Origin: Eutrophocola sp963925675
GTDB lineage: Bacteria; Pseudomonadota; Gammaproteobacteria; Pseudomonadales; Pseudohongiellaceae
DNA: 64,000 nt
Assembly: GCA_963925675.1 (NCBI GenBank)
Contig: CAWUSW010000026.1
Span: forward strand, 22,385-86,384
Direction: 5' to 3'
Part shown: in pieces, positions 17,190 through 23,776 of the stretch
Numbering within the stretch: the first letter of the stretch is position 1
Layout: every line of letters begins with the position of its first letter
Program-made: the position numbers and the translations under genes
The notes under the pieces: model-generated
Seen by the model: only the letters and a program-made list of their open reading frames with translations
Databases searched by the model: none
What the model was told of the DNA's origin: nothing

Positions 17190-17305
17190 GATCTTTATAT
17201 AACCTGTCTTTGTTTAACGTTTATCTATTTACTAAATCTAATCAATATTAGATCAATTTCTGTTCCGCTTCGAGGCAGTGTCTAACTAACAATCTAATTA
17301 AAAGC

Positions 17306-17620
17306 CTAATCAATAGACGAATTGTCAGATTTAAAAACTCTGACTTTGTCACCACTGTCATTAACACTAATTCCTACTCGATCAGCTTTGTCCGCTTTCG
17401 AGTTGAATATAGCAACATTGGAAATCTGAATTGCGGCTTCTTTTTCGACGATACCACCTTGTTTCCCAAGATTTGGGTTAGGTTTGGTATGACGCTTCAC
17501 CATATTGATTCCAGACACAATCAGTCGTCCATTATCCAGCACGCGGGTGATCTTGCCGCGCTTGCCCTTGTCTTTACCGGCAATCACAATCACTTCATCA
17601 TCACGTTTTAATTTCTGCAT
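17306..17620 (-). CDS. rplX: 50S ribosomal protein L24
   Basis: 104 residues with the N-terminal KOW motif KLKRDDEVIVIAGKDKGKRGKI, then VSGINMVKRHTKPN. L24 initiates 50S assembly by binding the 5' end of 23S rRNA. It follows rplN, but the spacer contains the REP-like two-hairpin element at 17656-17706, an unusual insertion inside a ribosomal operon. Confidence 0.99.
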   Translation of the reverse strand: MQKLKRDDEVIVIAGKDKGKRGKITRVLDNGRLIVSGINMVKRHTKPNPNLGKQGGIVEKEAAIQISNVAIFNSKADKADRVGISVNDSGDKVRVFKSDNSSID

Positions 17621-17655
17621 TGTACTTTTCTCAATTCAACTTCTGGTTAACCATC

Positions 17656-17706
17656 TGTAGGAGGGACTTTAGTCCCGAAAAATTCGCGGTTAAAACCGCT
17701 CCTACA
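17656..17706. repeat. REP-like two-hairpin element overlapping the rplN stop codon
   Basis: A 51-bp unit bounded by TGTAGGAG (17656-17663) and its inverse CTCCTACA (17699-17706). Inside are two perfect small hairpins: GGGACT-TT-AGTCCC (17663-17676) and GCGGTT-AA-AACCGC (17686-17699). This layout resembles extragenic REP/BIME-type elements known from pseudomonads and other gammaproteobacteria. The rplN stop codon (17702-17704) is inside the right arm. Confidence 0.8.
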
Positions 17707-18070
17707 ATACTTCCGGTGCCAGAGAAATAATTTTCATGAACTTCTCATTTCGCAGTTCCCTGGTAACCGGTCCGAAAACACGAGTTCCAATAGGAGCATC
17801 CTGAGCATTTAGCAGTATTGCTGCATTATCATCAAACTTGATCAAGGATCCATCCGCTCGTCGTACACCACTCTTGGTTCGAACAACGAGTGCACTCAGT
17901 ACCTGGCCTTTTTTGACCTTGCCTCTTGGAATGGCTTCTTTAACTGTAACCTTGATTACATCACCAATTCTGGCATAACGACGATGAGATCCACCAAGCA
18001 CCTTGATGCACATCACTTTTCTTGCACCGCTGTTATCGGCCACATCCAAATAGGACTGAACTTGAATCAT
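17702..18070 (-). CDS. rplN: 50S ribosomal protein L14
   Basis: 122 residues, MIQVQSYLDVADNSGARKVMCIKVLGGSHRRYA to the exact conserved end FMKIISLAPEVL. L14 contacts 16S helix 14 in an intersubunit bridge and binds L19 and RsfS. It is the first gene of the spc operon. Its stop codon is embedded in the REP-like element at 17656-17706, yet the protein end is unchanged, so the element joined exactly at the coding boundary. Confidence 0.99.
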   Translation of the reverse strand: MIQVQSYLDVADNSGARKVMCIKVLGGSHRRYARIGDVIKVTVKEAIPRGKVKKGQVLSALVVRTKSGVRRADGSLIKFDDNAAILLNAQDAPIGTRVFGPVTRELRNEKFMKIISLAPEVL

Positions 18071-18191
18071 CTAACTTCTCCGATGCTAAAAACCCTTGGG
18101 TAGTTAACAACTCTTTATCTTAAAACTAAATTTTTATTTGCTGACCTAACTTTTGTTACGTCAGTATTTTTAATCTTGTTCCAAACTATCT

Positions 18192-18509
18192 TTAAACGAT
18201 GGTGGCTTTTTCATCAATTGAAACCAGCGCCCAGGTTTTAGTTTTGGATATTGGGCGAACTTCTTTAATAGTGACAGAATCGCCAGTCTGACATTCATTA
18301 GCCTCATCATGGGCGTGAAGTCTGGAAGATTTAGTCAAATATTTACTATAGACAGGGTGCTTTACGCGCCTTTCAACCAGCACAGTAATGGACTTGTCCA
18401 TCTTGTTACTGACAACCCTACCAGTAGCAGTACGCGCACTTTTCTTAGCGCCTGCAACTGACTCTTCTGTCGCGGTATTTTTCAGATCTGTTTCAACGGC
18501 TTCTGTCAT
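18192..18509 (-). CDS. rpsQ: 30S ribosomal protein S17
   Basis: 105 residues against 84 in E. coli, because of a 21-25 residue acidic/Ala-rich N-terminal extension before ARTATGRVVSNKMDKSITVLVERRVKHPVYSKYL. The C-terminal DSVTIKEVRPISKTKTWALV matches. No better start with a ribosome site is visible inside, so the extension is probably real. S17 is a primary 16S-binding protein. Last gene of the S10 operon, 46 bases after rpmC. Confidence 0.97.
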   Translation of the reverse strand: MTEAVETDLKNTATEESVAGAKKSARTATGRVVSNKMDKSITVLVERRVKHPVYSKYLTKSSRLHAHDEANECQTGDSVTIKEVRPISKTKTWALVSIDEKATIV

Positions 18510-18555
18510 TTTTTCTAAAACCTGTTCTCTTTAATGGGCCTGATTAGTACTTCTT

Positions 18556-18753
18556 TCAAGACCGTTTTTCATTAATCAGGGTTTTTACCCTGGCAATATC
18601 TTTACGTACTGCAGTCACCATATGCGACTGACCAAGCTGGCCAGTAGATTTCTGCATACGGAAATTAAATTGATCACGTAAAAGCTCAACGAGAACTTCA
18701 TTAAGTTCTGTTACTGACTTTTCTCTCAACTCGCTTGTTTCGTATTTAGCCAT
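18556..18753 (-). CDS. rpmC: 50S ribosomal protein L29
   Basis: 65 residues, two-helix protein with ELREKSVTELNEVLVELLRDQFNFRMQKSTGQL. L29 sits at the tunnel exit with L23 near the signal recognition particle and trigger factor sites. Its start overlaps the rplP stop by one base, giving translational coupling. S10 operon. Confidence 0.98.
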   Translation of the reverse strand: MAKYETSELREKSVTELNEVLVELLRDQFNFRMQKSTGQLGQSHMVTAVRKDIARVKTLINEKRS

Positions 18754-19166
18754 TACATCACTACCCTTTTAGCAAATTTAGTTGCGAAAGGAAGTTTCGC
18801 TGAAGCCAGAGCAAATGCTTCTACTGCTATCTCTTCACTGACACCTTCAATTTCGAACAATACCTTGCCAGGCTGAATCTGGGCTACCCAGTATTCAACA
18901 TTACCTTTACCTTTACCCTGTCTTACTTCAAGAGGTTTCTGGGTAATTGGTTTGTCTGGAAAAACGCGAATCCAGATTTTCCCACCACGTTTTACATGAC
19001 GCGTAAGTGCACGACGGGCAGATTCAATCTGACGAGCTGTCAAACGACCACGGCTGACAGCCTTTAAACCATATTCGCCGAAACTGATACTGCTGCCACG
19101 ATGGGCCAGACCACGATTACGGCCTTTCATTTGCTTGCGAAATTTGGTTCGCTTCGGTTGTAACAT
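18753..19166 (-). CDS. rplP: 50S ribosomal protein L16
   Basis: 137 residues, MLQPKRTKFRKQMKGRNRGLAHRGSSISFGEYGLKA and the central ARRALTRHVKRGGKIWIRVFPDKPIT. L16 lines the A-site tRNA corridor and includes the Arg81 region hydroxylated by RoxA (YcfD) in E. coli. S10 operon, 13 bases after rpsC. Confidence 0.99.
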   Translation of the reverse strand: MLQPKRTKFRKQMKGRNRGLAHRGSSISFGEYGLKAVSRGRLTARQIESARRALTRHVKRGGKIWIRVFPDKPITQKPLEVRQGKGKGNVEYWVAQIQPGKVLFEIEGVSEEIAVEAFALASAKLPFATKFAKRVVM

Positions 19167-19179
19167 CCTTAACTACCTC

Positions 19180-19848
19180 TTAAGAATTCTTTTTTGGTTC
19201 AGTTTCAGGAACTTCTTCAGTGTCGAAAACTTCACCTTTAAAGATCCATACCTTTACACCAATAATGCCGTAAGTGGTTAAAGACTCACTGGTGGCATAG
19301 TCAATATCTGCTCTGAGTGTATGCAGAGGTACACGCCCTTCGTGATAACGCTCTGAACGGGCAATTTCTGCACCACCAAGACGACCACTAACCTGTACTT
19401 TTATACCTTCAGCGCCTTGACGCATGGCATTTTGCATAACACGCTTCATCGCTCGACGGAACATTACTCGTCGCTCAAGTTGCTGCGCAACACTGTCAGC
19501 AACTAACTGAGCGTCCAGATCCGGCTTACGAATCTCTTCAATGTTGATGTGCACAGGCACACCCATTTTTTTGATTAATTCTGTACGAAGCTTTTCAACA
19601 TCTTCGCCCTTCTTACCAATTACAATACCTGGTCTCGCAGTGAAAACAGTAACTCGGGCAGTTTGGGCAGGACGCTCAATTTCAATCCTGGAAACAGATG
19701 CTGCTGCCAGCTTCTTTTTCACCAGATCGCGTACTTCCATATCCTCGAGTAAATACTTGGCGTAGTCTCTGCCGCCTGCATACCAGACGGAAGTATGCTT
19801 TTTAACAATACCCAGTCTTATGCCTGTCGGGTGTACTTTCTGACCCAT
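19180..19848 (-). CDS. rpsC: 30S ribosomal protein S3
   Basis: 222 residues with an N-terminal KH domain (VFTARPGIVIGKKGEDVEKLR at about 50-70) and a C-terminal S3 domain (RAMKRVMQNAMRQGAEGIKVQVSGRLGGAEIARSE). S3 forms the mRNA entry site with S4 and S5. S10 operon, 40 bases after rplV. The C-terminus is slightly shorter than in E. coli (233). Confidence 0.99.
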   Translation of the reverse strand: MGQKVHPTGIRLGIVKKHTSVWYAGGRDYAKYLLEDMEVRDLVKKKLAAASVSRIEIERPAQTARVTVFTARPGIVIGKKGEDVEKLRTELIKKMGVPVHINIEEIRKPDLDAQLVADSVAQQLERRVMFRRAMKRVMQNAMRQGAEGIKVQVSGRLGGAEIARSERYHEGRVPLHTLRADIDYATSESLTTYGIIGVKVWIFKGEVFDTEEVPETEPKKNS

Positions 19849-19888
19849 GTTTTCCTCTTCTTAACCGTTATTAGTCGCGTTAATGGTT

Positions 19889-20227
19889 TTAATCGTTATC
19901 AGCAACTTTTACTGTAATGTGACAAGAGCGTTTCAAAATTCGATCAGCTCTACCCTTTGCGCGAGGACGAATACGTTTTAACGTCATTCCCTCATCCACA
20001 TAAATACTGGACACTTTCAACTCATCAATATCGACACCTTCATTGTGCTCGGCATTGGCAATTGCTGAATTCAAAACTTTCTTGATAAGGACAGCCGCTT
20101 TCTTTGGGCTATAAGTAAGAAGCTCTAGCGCTTCTTCCACACCTTTACCACGAACCTGATCAGCAACAAGCCTGGCTTTTTGGGCCGATAATTTGGCTGT
20201 ACTTAATTTTGCTGAAACTTCCATCAT
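19889..20227 (-). CDS. rplV: 50S ribosomal protein L22
   Basis: 112 residues, VSAKLSTAKLSAQKARLVADQVRGK, with a C-terminal hairpin region DEGMTLKRIRPRAKGRADRILKRSCHITVKV that lines the peptide exit tunnel near the macrolide site. No deletion in the hairpin loop, so it reads as macrolide-sensitive type. S10 operon, 46 bases after rpsS. Confidence 0.99.
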   Translation of the reverse strand: MMEVSAKLSTAKLSAQKARLVADQVRGKGVEEALELLTYSPKKAAVLIKKVLNSAIANAEHNEGVDIDELKVSSIYVDEGMTLKRIRPRAKGRADRILKRSCHITVKVADND

Positions 20228-20273
20228 TCCTACCTCTGTGTACTGTCACTCTTTACCATTAAAGTCTGCGGGA

Positions 20274-20546
20274 TTAACGTGCTTTCTTATCTGCAACGTG
20301 TCCACGGTAGGTTCTTGTGACAACAAATTCACCAAGCTTGTGCCCAACCATATCTTCCGAAATCAGCACGGGTACATGTAGACGGCCATTGTGTATGGCA
20401 ATTGTCAGACCCAACATGTCCGGAGAGATCATGGATCGCCTGGACCAGGTTTTGATCGGCCTTCTGTCATTACTGTCCACAGCAACCTGCACTTTCTTCA
20501 GCAGGTGAAGGTCAATAAATGGTCCTTTTTTTAATGATCTTGGCAC
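20274..20546 (-). CDS. rpsS: 30S ribosomal protein S19
   Basis: 90 residues, MPRSLKKGPFIDLHLLKKVQ, KTWSRRSMISPDMLGLTIAIHNG and KLGEFVVTRTYRGHVADKKAR. S19 forms part of the 30S head with S13. S10 operon, 20 bases after rplB. Length and sequence are standard. Confidence 0.99.
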   Translation of the reverse strand: MPRSLKKGPFIDLHLLKKVQVAVDSNDRRPIKTWSRRSMISPDMLGLTIAIHNGRLHVPVLISEDMVGHKLGEFVVTRTYRGHVADKKAR

Positions 20547-20566
20547 TTTAGTTTTCCTCTAATTCT

Positions 20567-21397
20567 TTATCTGCTAGCACGACGACGGCGAACAATAAGT
20601 TTATCCGTTCGTTTATTCGTACGAGTCTTGTAACCTTTAGTCGGTGTACCCCAGGGTGAAACAGGATGCCTGCCACCAGAAGTACGGCCTTCACCACCAC
20701 CATGTGGATGGTCTACCGGGTTCATGGCAACACCACGAACAGTTGGCCTGACACCACGCCAGCGTTTAGCACCGGCTTTACCCAAAGAACGCAGGTTATG
20801 CTCACTGTTAGATACTTCTCCCAGTACTGCACGGCAGTCAGACAATACTTTACGCATCTCACCTGAGCGCAGACGCAAAGTGGCATATTGACCGTCTCTG
20901 GCCACCAACTGAGCTGAAGTACCAGCACTGCGTGCAATTTGCGCACCTTTGCCTGGCTTCATTTCAATACAATGCAAGGTGCTGCCCATTGGAATATTAC
21001 GTATCGGCAAGCAGTTGCCAGGCTTCATTGGCGTAGTATCACCTGAAATAATCTCATCTCCGGCACTTACTTTACCTGGAGCAATAATGTAGCGACGCTC
21101 ACCGTCTGCATACTTCAACAATGCAATGTTTGCACTGCGATTTGGATCGTATTCCAGCCTTTCTATAGTTGCCGGGATATTGTCCTTGTTACGTTTAAAA
21201 TCAATAATTCGATATTTCTGCTTATGACCACCACCGCAATGTCTGCGTGTGATACGCCCTGCATTATTACGTCCGCCATTTTTATGCTGGGCTTCAACAA
21301 GAGGAGCATAAGGTGCGCCTTTGTGAAGATCAGGATTCACCACTTTAACGACGAAACGACGTCCAGGGGAGGTAGGTTTTGATTTTATGACTGCCAT
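20567..21397 (-). CDS. rplB: 50S ribosomal protein L2
   Basis: 276 residues. The RNA-binding region contains GRNNAGRITRRHCGGGHKQKYR, and the peptidyl-transferase-proximal C-terminus contains RGVAMNPVDHPHGGGEGRTSGG with the conserved histidine. L2 is one of the oldest ribosomal proteins and joins subunits at bridge B7b. S10 operon, 14 bases after rplW. Confidence 0.99.
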   Translation of the reverse strand: MAVIKSKPTSPGRRFVVKVVNPDLHKGAPYAPLVEAQHKNGGRNNAGRITRRHCGGGHKQKYRIIDFKRNKDNIPATIERLEYDPNRSANIALLKYADGERRYIIAPGKVSAGDEIISGDTTPMKPGNCLPIRNIPMGSTLHCIEMKPGKGAQIARSAGTSAQLVARDGQYATLRLRSGEMRKVLSDCRAVLGEVSNSEHNLRSLGKAGAKRWRGVRPTVRGVAMNPVDHPHGGGEGRTSGGRHPVSPWGTPTKGYKTRTNKRTDKLIVRRRRASR

Positions 21398-21411
21398 TTT
21401 CTACGCTCTCC

Positions 21412-21711
21412 TTAACCCATTTCCGCAAAGTCAATTTCATGACCCTGCTCGAGACGGATATATGCTTTTTTCCAGCTCACACGAGTCCGCATTTTGCCTT
21501 TAGCCGTGCGCTTTCTTTTACCTTTCACATTCAGGACCTGAACTTCTTTCACTTCGACATTAAACAGGCCTTCAATTGCTTTCTTAATTTCAGGCTTGGT
21601 AGCATCTCTGGCCACTTTGAAAGTAACCTGGTTATTCATTTCAGAAATGATAGAGCTCTTCTCTGAAACATGAGGGCCTAATATGATGGTCAACATTCTT
21701 TCCTGATTCAT
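21412..21711 (-). CDS. rplW: 50S ribosomal protein L23
   Basis: 99 residues, MLTIILGPHVSEKSSIISEMNNQVTFKVARDATKPEIKKAIEGLFNVEVKEV. L23 is the docking site for trigger factor and the signal recognition particle at the tunnel exit. Its start overlaps the rplD stop by 4 bases (ATGA-type coupling). A few extra N-terminal residues (MNQER) precede the usual start. Confidence 0.99.
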   Translation of the reverse strand: MNQERMLTIILGPHVSEKSSIISEMNNQVTFKVARDATKPEIKKAIEGLFNVEVKEVQVLNVKGKRKRTAKGKMRTRVSWKKAYIRLEQGHEIDFAEMG

Positions 21712-22325
21712 GCCAGCATCCCCTCTACTTTCTTGAGCGCAGGTAATGTAATCATTACCTTCTCAAAACCAATCAAGCTAACGGGATCAACACCTGCAGC
21801 ATCCAGAACATCAACCTTGTGAAGATTGCGAGAAGCAAGATAAAGGTTTTCATCAACCTCATCGCTAACAATCAATACATTGTGCAAGTCATATTCAGTC
21901 AATTTTTCGATAAGCCCTTTTGTTTTATGGGAATCGACTTTGAAATCATCTACAACGAGAAGGCGGTCCTGACGAACCAGTTCAGAAAAGATGCAACGTA
22001 ATGCTCCACGATACATTTTTTTGTTAATTTTTTTCGAGTGATCCTGTGGTCGAGCTGCGAAGGTTACGCCACCTGAGCGCCAGATCGGCCCTCTTGTAGT
22101 ACCTGCACGAGCACGCCCAGTTCCCTTCTGACGCCATGGTTTCTTACCACCGCCGCTAACTTCAGATCGGGTTTTCTGCTTTACAGTACCCTGACGCGCT
22201 CCTGCAAGATAGGTAACTACGACCTGGTGAACCAGACTTTCGTTAAATTCTTTGGCAAAGCTATCGTCAGATACGGAAACTTTTTTTGCTGCCTTCTTAC
22301 CAGGCAGTGCAACATTCAAATCCAT
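21708..22325 (-). CDS. rplD: 50S ribosomal protein L4
   Basis: 205 residues. The extended tunnel loop contains QKTRSEVSGGGKKPWRQKGTGRARAGTTRGPIWRSGG, and the globular part has VDDFKVDSHKTKGLIEKL. L4 helps shape the exit tunnel and, in E. coli, represses the S10 operon through its leader RNA; a leader hairpin is present here at 23586-23616. Three bases separate it from rplC. Confidence 0.99.
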   Translation of the reverse strand: MDLNVALPGKKAAKKVSVSDDSFAKEFNESLVHQVVVTYLAGARQGTVKQKTRSEVSGGGKKPWRQKGTGRARAGTTRGPIWRSGGVTFAARPQDHSKKINKKMYRGALRCIFSELVRQDRLLVVDDFKVDSHKTKGLIEKLTEYDLHNVLIVSDEVDENLYLASRNLHKVDVLDAAGVDPVSLIGFEKVMITLPALKKVEGMLA

Positions 22326-22328
22326 TGC

Positions 22329-22991
22329 TTACCCCTCAGAAGACGTTTTAGTTTTAACAGTTGGCGAGATAATGACATCTGACCCCGTTGCTCCAGGAAC
22401 AGAGCCCTTAATAAGAATCAGATTATTATCGGTATCGACTCTCACTACTTCCAGACCCTGGGTAGTAACCTTCACGTTACCCATCTGGCCAGCCATTTTT
22501 TTGCCTTTCCAGACACGACCCGGTGTTTGACATTGTCCGATCGAACCAGGAGCACGATGTGACAAAGAGTTACCGTGGGTAGCATCCTGCATGGAGAAAT
22601 TGTGGCGCTTGATTACGCCCTGGAAACCCTTGCCTTTTGAAGTACCAGTAACATCTACAATCTGCCCTTCAGCAAATGTATCTACTGTGAACTCAAAGCC
22701 AGGTGTCACTTCCTTTTCAGCAAAAACAGATTGCTCATCACGAAACTCCCAGAATCCACGACCGGCATCAATGCCCGCTTTGGAATACTGACCTGCTTCG
22801 GATTTGGAGACATGGGAGCCTTTTACAGACCCAGTAGTTACTTGCACAGCGCTATAACCGTCAGACTCAACGGTTTTTACCTGAGTAACCCTGTTCGGCA
22901 GAACTTCTACCACTGTAACGGGTATAGAGGACCCGGATTCGGTGAAAACGCGGGTCATACCGCTTTTCCGACCGACTAAGCCAATCGACAT
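22329..22991 (-). CDS. rplC: 50S ribosomal protein L3
   Basis: 220 residues, MSIGLVGRKSGMTRVFTESG at the N-terminus and the methylated-glutamine region HRAPGSIGQCQTPGRVWKGKKMAGQMG, where PrmB modifies the Gln in E. coli. L3 reaches the peptidyl-transferase centre and starts 50S assembly. S10 operon. The 210-base spacer to rpsJ is longer than usual and holds a 15-bp triple repeat. Confidence 0.99.
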   Translation of the reverse strand: MSIGLVGRKSGMTRVFTESGSSIPVTVVEVLPNRVTQVKTVESDGYSAVQVTTGSVKGSHVSKSEAGQYSKAGIDAGRGFWEFRDEQSVFAEKEVTPGFEFTVDTFAEGQIVDVTGTSKGKGFQGVIKRHNFSMQDATHGNSLSHRAPGSIGQCQTPGRVWKGKKMAGQMGNVKVTTQGLEVVRVDTDNNLILIKGSVPGATGSDVIISPTVKTKTSSEG

Positions 22992-23144
22992 TATCTTACC
23001 TCATCGTGTAAGGGGCTTTAACCCACTATGGCTGCTTTCGCATTACACCATGTTATTTGTACTGCCCGGATCCTGTAAGTAGCCTGGCAAAGTTTATGTA
23101 TTTAGAGTGCCAGCAGTTTTGGCTACAGACACTTACAACTTAAA

Positions 23145-23189
23145 ATTCTTTAAACCTCTATTCTTTAAACCTTTATTCGTTAAGCCTTT
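23145..23189. repeat. Three tandem 15-bp units between rpsJ and rplC
   Basis: Units 23145-23159, 23160-23174 and 23175-23189 follow the consensus ATTCTTTAAACCTYT. The first two differ at one base; the third has two further changes. The array sits just after the rpsJ stop codon. Confidence 0.85.
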
Positions 23190-23201
23190 AATAAAAAGCG
23201 C

Positions 23202-23537
23202 TTACTTACCGCTTTTAGGCTCACTCTTACCAAGACTGATTTGCACTTCAACACCGGCAGCAAGATTCAGCTGCATCAATGCTTCTACAAATTTTTCAGT
23301 CGGCTCAACAATGTCGAGCAAACGCTTGTGAGTACGAATTTCGTACTGGTCACGCGCATCTTTATTGACATGAGGAGAGACGAGAATAGTAAAACGCTCC
23401 TTCCTGGTAGGTAGAGGAATCGGACCTCTGACATAAGCACCAGTACGTTTAGCGGTATTAACCAGTTCCTGTGTAGACTGGTCAATCAAGCGGTGATCAA
23501 AGGCTTTTAGCTTAATTCTGATTCGCTGGTTTTGCAT
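23202..23537 (-). CDS. rpsJ: 30S ribosomal protein S10 / NusE
   Basis: 111 residues from the ATG at 23537, MQNQRIRIKLKAFDHRLIDQ, ending VEVQISLGKSEPKSGK. The open frame extends eight codons further to a TTG, but the GGGAG ribosome site lies inside that extension and all family members start at MQNQ. S10 is a 30S head protein and, as NusE, joins NusG (38382-38930) in linking transcription with translation. The eight-residue tail after the usual end is a small extension. First gene of the S10 operon, with its own promoter and leader. Confidence 0.98.
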   Translation of the reverse strand: MQNQRIRIKLKAFDHRLIDQSTQELVNTAKRTGAYVRGPIPLPTRKERFTILVSPHVNKDARDQYEIRTHKRLLDIVEPTEKFVEALMQLNLAAGVEVQISLGKSEPKSGK

Positions 23538-23585
23538 ATGACCAACATCTCCCGACGTCAATAAAGTTATTAAAGAACATTTAAA

Positions 23586-23616
23586 AGAGGTGAAATCAAC
23601 TTAAGTTTTCACCTCT
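23586..23616 (-). promoter_or_regulatory. Leader hairpin of the S10 operon, attenuator-like
   Basis: A perfect 10-bp stem AGAGGTGAAA/TTTCACCTCT with an 11-base loop, followed on the transcript by UUUUAAAUG. It lies between the S10 promoter and the rpsJ start. In E. coli the S10 leader binds L4 to cause attenuation; whether this shorter hairpin does the same is inference. Confidence 0.55.
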
Positions 23617-23659
23617 AAAAAAGAGCGCAAATTTTACGTGCGCCCCCCCGCAGAGTCAA
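23617..23659 (-). promoter_or_regulatory. Sigma70 promoter of the S10 operon with GC-rich discriminator
   Basis: Minus strand: -35 TTGACT (23654-23659), 17-base spacer with a seven-G run, -10 TAAAAT (23631-23636), then TTGCGCTC and six T. The start point should fall in the CTCTTTTTT tract, about 100 bases before rpsJ. Confidence 0.75.
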
Positions 23660-23776
23660 GGAGTTTAGCCGTTAAATTAAGAAATAATGAGAGCTTATTT
23701 TTCTTTCTACTTTTAGCCGGAATTGTTTTCCAATCCGGATATTCAAATAACGATTAAATCGTTATATTTCAATAAG

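Noticed and set aside
23713..23775. Hairpins just after fusA considered as a terminator
   Set aside because: CCGGATTG...CAATTCCGG has a bulge and no following T run; the second TAACGAT/ATCGTTA hairpin is weak, so no terminator is claimed.
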